A stretch of 8,119 nucleotides of DNA, from positions 1-8,119 of the forward strand of contig CAZFVM010000063.1 in assembly GCA_964522305.1 (NCBI GenBank), written 5' to 3'. The stretch comes from UBA1049 sp964522305 (GTDB taxonomy: Bacteria > Bacillota > Clostridia > Oscillospirales > CAG-382). The position numbers were made by a program, and so were the translations under genes. The notes under the pieces are model-generated. The model had not been told where the DNA came from. It saw nothing but the letters and a program-made list of their open reading frames with translations, and did no database searches. Positions 7,249 to 8,119 of the stretch are shown here, piece after piece (within the stretch, counting starts at the first letter, position 1; every line of letters starts with the position of its first letter).

Positions 7249-7250
7249 AA
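7234..7250. repeat. 17-bp palindrome TTATTATA-T-TATAATAA joining two opposing -10 boxes
   Basis: Eight bases on each side of a central T are perfectly complementary. Each arm contains a TATAAT hexamer, one per strand, separated by a single base. Polymerases bound at the two promoters would cover the same DNA, so occupancy should be mutually exclusive. It may also serve as a protein-binding site, although AT-rich dyads arise easily by chance. Confidence 0.7.
7236..7241 (-). promoter_or_regulatory. -10 box of the divergent membrane protein gene, with no good -35
   Basis: The minus strand reads TATAAT at 7241-7236, predicting transcription from about 7229 and a leader of about 36 nt to the ATG at 7193. 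No sequence resembling TTGACA lies at 16-19 bp spacing: the candidates read ATCACC, CATCAC, ACATCA and AACATC. This suggests either a weak or an activator-dependent promoter. The AT-rich context means a chance hexamer cannot be excluded. Confidence 0.5.
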
Positions 7251-7255
7251 AGCTC

Positions 7256-7263
7256 GAGGTGAT
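7256..7263 (+). promoter_or_regulatory. Ribosome binding site that sets the regulator start at 7271
   Basis: GAGGTGAT matches eight consecutive bases of the anti-Shine-Dalgarno complement GGAGGTGAT. It overlaps the in-frame ATG at 7262, so that codon is unusable, and lies seven bases before the ATG at 7271. Confidence 0.85.
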
Positions 7264-7277
7264 GTTGCAAATGCAAC
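7264..7277. promoter_or_regulatory. Candidate operator: inverted repeat GTTGCA-AA-TGCAAC over the regulator start codon
   Basis: A perfect 6-2-6 inverted repeat containing the ATG at 7271. Its centre (7270.5) lies about 16 bp downstream of the predicted regulator transcription start and about 41.5 bp upstream of the predicted start of the divergent membrane protein gene. Those positions suit repression of the regulator and class II activation of the transporter. The RNA could also fold into a five-pair hairpin with the start codon at the loop edge. Function is inferred from position and symmetry only. Confidence 0.5.
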
Positions 7278-7939
7278 GAAATGTTGTTTTGAAAGAAAAT
7301 GTTTTGTTCGACGGGTTTTCGGAGTCAGAGATAGGACGACTGCTTTTTGATATCGGTGCGGTGGACACCAAGTATAGACAAAAGAAAACTCTGATAAAAG
7401 AAGGGGGCGAAAACCCCTTTGTCTTTGTGCTGTTGGAAGGTAGTGGGTATGGAATCCGTTATGATATAGACGGCAACCCTCAAATGTACACAAAGCTCAT
7501 GCCCGGTGCGGTAATCGGGGATGTGCTGGCGGTATCGGGGCAAAACCTTAGCCCTGTCACGGTGCAGGTTGAGGGGGGCTCCCATGTGTTGCGGTTTGAA
7601 TATGCGCGAGTGTTAAAGGGTTCTGCCGAAACTACCGGATTGCGGATGAGGCTTATGGCGAATTTGTCCTTTGAAATTGCCCAGAAGTTCTTTGAGCTTC
7701 ATAGACAAGCAGACTGCCTTACTCGTCCAAGCATTAGGGAGAAAATTCTGACCTTTTTGGAAAACGAAGCAAGCAGACAAAAAAGCAATATCTTTGCCAT
7801 CCCGATGGACAGGGAGAAAATGGCGGTGTATCTCAACACAGACAGGAGTGCTTTGTCCCGTGAATTGTCTAAGCTAAAAAAAGAAGGGATAATCGATTAT
7901 TATAAAAACAGCTTTGTATTGATAGGCGTAAAAAGATAG
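7271..7939 (+). CDS. Crp/Fnr family transcriptional regulator
   Basis: A cytoplasmic DNA-binding regulator of 222 residues, the usual family length. Residues 12-115 form the cyclic-nucleotide-binding-like beta barrel (LFDGFSESEIGRLL, then LLEGSGYGIRYDIDG, then PGAVIGDVLAVSG). Residues 118-148 form the dimerization helix. Residues 152-222 are the winged helix-turn-helix, with IPMDREKMAVYLNTDRSALSR preceding and entering the recognition helix. The phosphate-binding cassette has L93-S94 where cAMP-binding Crp has Arg-Ser, so classical cAMP binding is unlikely. The only cysteine is C149, so it is not an Fe-S sensor like Fnr. The effector is therefore unknown. The start at 7271 rather than 7262 follows the ribosome binding site. 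It is transcribed divergently from the membrane protein gene through overlapping promoters and ends 44 bp before a strong terminator. Autoregulation and control of the neighbour are inferred. Confidence 0.9.
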   Translation: MQRNVVLKENVLFDGFSESEIGRLLFDIGAVDTKYRQKKTLIKEGGENPFVFVLLEGSGYGIRYDIDGNPQMYTKLMPGAVIGDVLAVSGQNLSPVTVQVEGGSHVLRFEYARVLKGSAETTGLRMRLMANLSFEIAQKFFELHRQADCLTRPSIREKILTFLENEASRQKSNIFAIPMDREKMAVYLNTDRSALSRELSKLKKEGIIDYYKNSFVLIGVKR

Positions 7940-7983
7940 AATCCCCGGCTTTTACAAGCATCCAAGAGCTTCTCCCCCATATG

Positions 7984-8009
7984 AAAAAGCGTCTTTTTTG
8001 ACGCTTTTT
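7984..8009. terminator. Bidirectional rho-independent terminator
   Basis: AAAAAGCGTC (7984-7993), loop TTTTTT, then GACGCTTTTT (8000-8009): ten perfect pairs with an A tract on one side and a T tract on the other, so it can end transcripts from both directions. It sits between the regulator gene on the plus strand and the apparent end of a convergent gene on the minus strand. Confidence 0.93.
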
Positions 8010-8026
8010 GTATATTTGTGGCTTTA

Positions 8027-8119
8027 CTACCTTAGTATAATAGAAAAATTATAAATAAAATCATCGCACATTTTGCGCATCTCGGGGATACTGTCTTTGC
8101 TGGTGTCGTCATAGACTCC
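8027..8119 (-). CDS. Probable C-terminal end of an unidentified gene running off the window
   Basis: Read leftward from the window edge, one frame stays open for 30 codons and ends at TAG (8029-8027). The peptide includes DDTSKDSIPEMRKMCDDFIY, whose charged, helix-like composition looks like real protein and not noise, and it ends with a more hydrophobic NFSIILR. Of the other two minus-strand frames, one stops within three codons and the other drifts into a low-complexity hydrophobic run. The stop codon lies 17 bp before the bidirectional terminator, which fits a convergent gene. I do not recognise the family, and 30 residues are too few to assign one. Confidence 0.5.
   Translation of the reverse strand, partial: GVYDDTSKDSIPEMRKMCDDFIYNFSIILR

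Noticed and set aside
7184..7270. Longer start (7184 or 7262) for the Crp/Fnr-type regulator
   Set aside because: The extension covers the promoter, and the ATG at 7262 overlaps the ribosome binding site GAGGTGAT, which is spaced for 7271.
7956..7975. Possible small hairpin AAGC...GCTT before the main terminator
   Set aside because: Only four pairs and no T run; the strong terminator at 7984-8009 explains the end of the transcript.

Overview
The window looks like chromosomal DNA of a Firmicutes (probably clostridial) bacterium of moderate GC. The evidence is strong GGAGGTGAT-type ribosome binding sites, a consensus sigma-A promoter, A/T-flanked intrinsic terminators, the comEC-holA neighbourhood and an alanyl-tRNA synthetase with the CGxxDCKxGCxCDRF insert seen in clostridial enzymes. 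The genus cannot be named from the sequence. There are no rRNA or tRNA genes, insertion sequences or CRISPR arrays. Most of the window is compact housekeeping DNA, and I did not find a clearly new multi-gene system.

Positions 1-6538 hold one minus-strand transcription unit read from right to left: alaS, a HIT-family hydrolase (hinT-like), a PRPP-binding phosphoribosyltransferase, comEC and the start of holA. Gaps are 27, 37 and 39 bp, and comEC and holA overlap. The unit starts at a consensus promoter (TTGACT-N16-TATAAT, 6538-6511) whose leader is too short for a T-box. The genes combine tRNA charging, nucleotide handling, DNA uptake and the replication clamp loader. Two departures from family norm stand out. 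ComEC has a C-terminal metallo-beta-lactamase-like domain without its metal ligands. HolA carries a hydrophilic low-complexity insert and then an apparent frameshift close to the window edge.

Positions 6571-7277 hold a separate minus-strand gene for a small membrane protein resembling an ECF-transporter S component. It is closed by its own terminator just upstream of the alaS promoter. Its promoter is interlocked with that of a divergent Crp/Fnr-type regulator (7271-7939). The two -10 boxes form a 17-bp palindrome. A second palindrome, GTTGCA-AA-TGCAAC, covers the regulator's start codon and is centred about 41.5 bp upstream of the predicted transporter start, the classic place for a class II Crp-type activator. 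This suggests a self-contained regulator and transporter switch, and it is the most testable idea in the window.

Positions 7940-8119 hold a symmetrical intrinsic terminator (7984-8009) and then the probable C-terminal end of a convergent minus-strand gene (8027-8119) that runs off the window and that I cannot identify.
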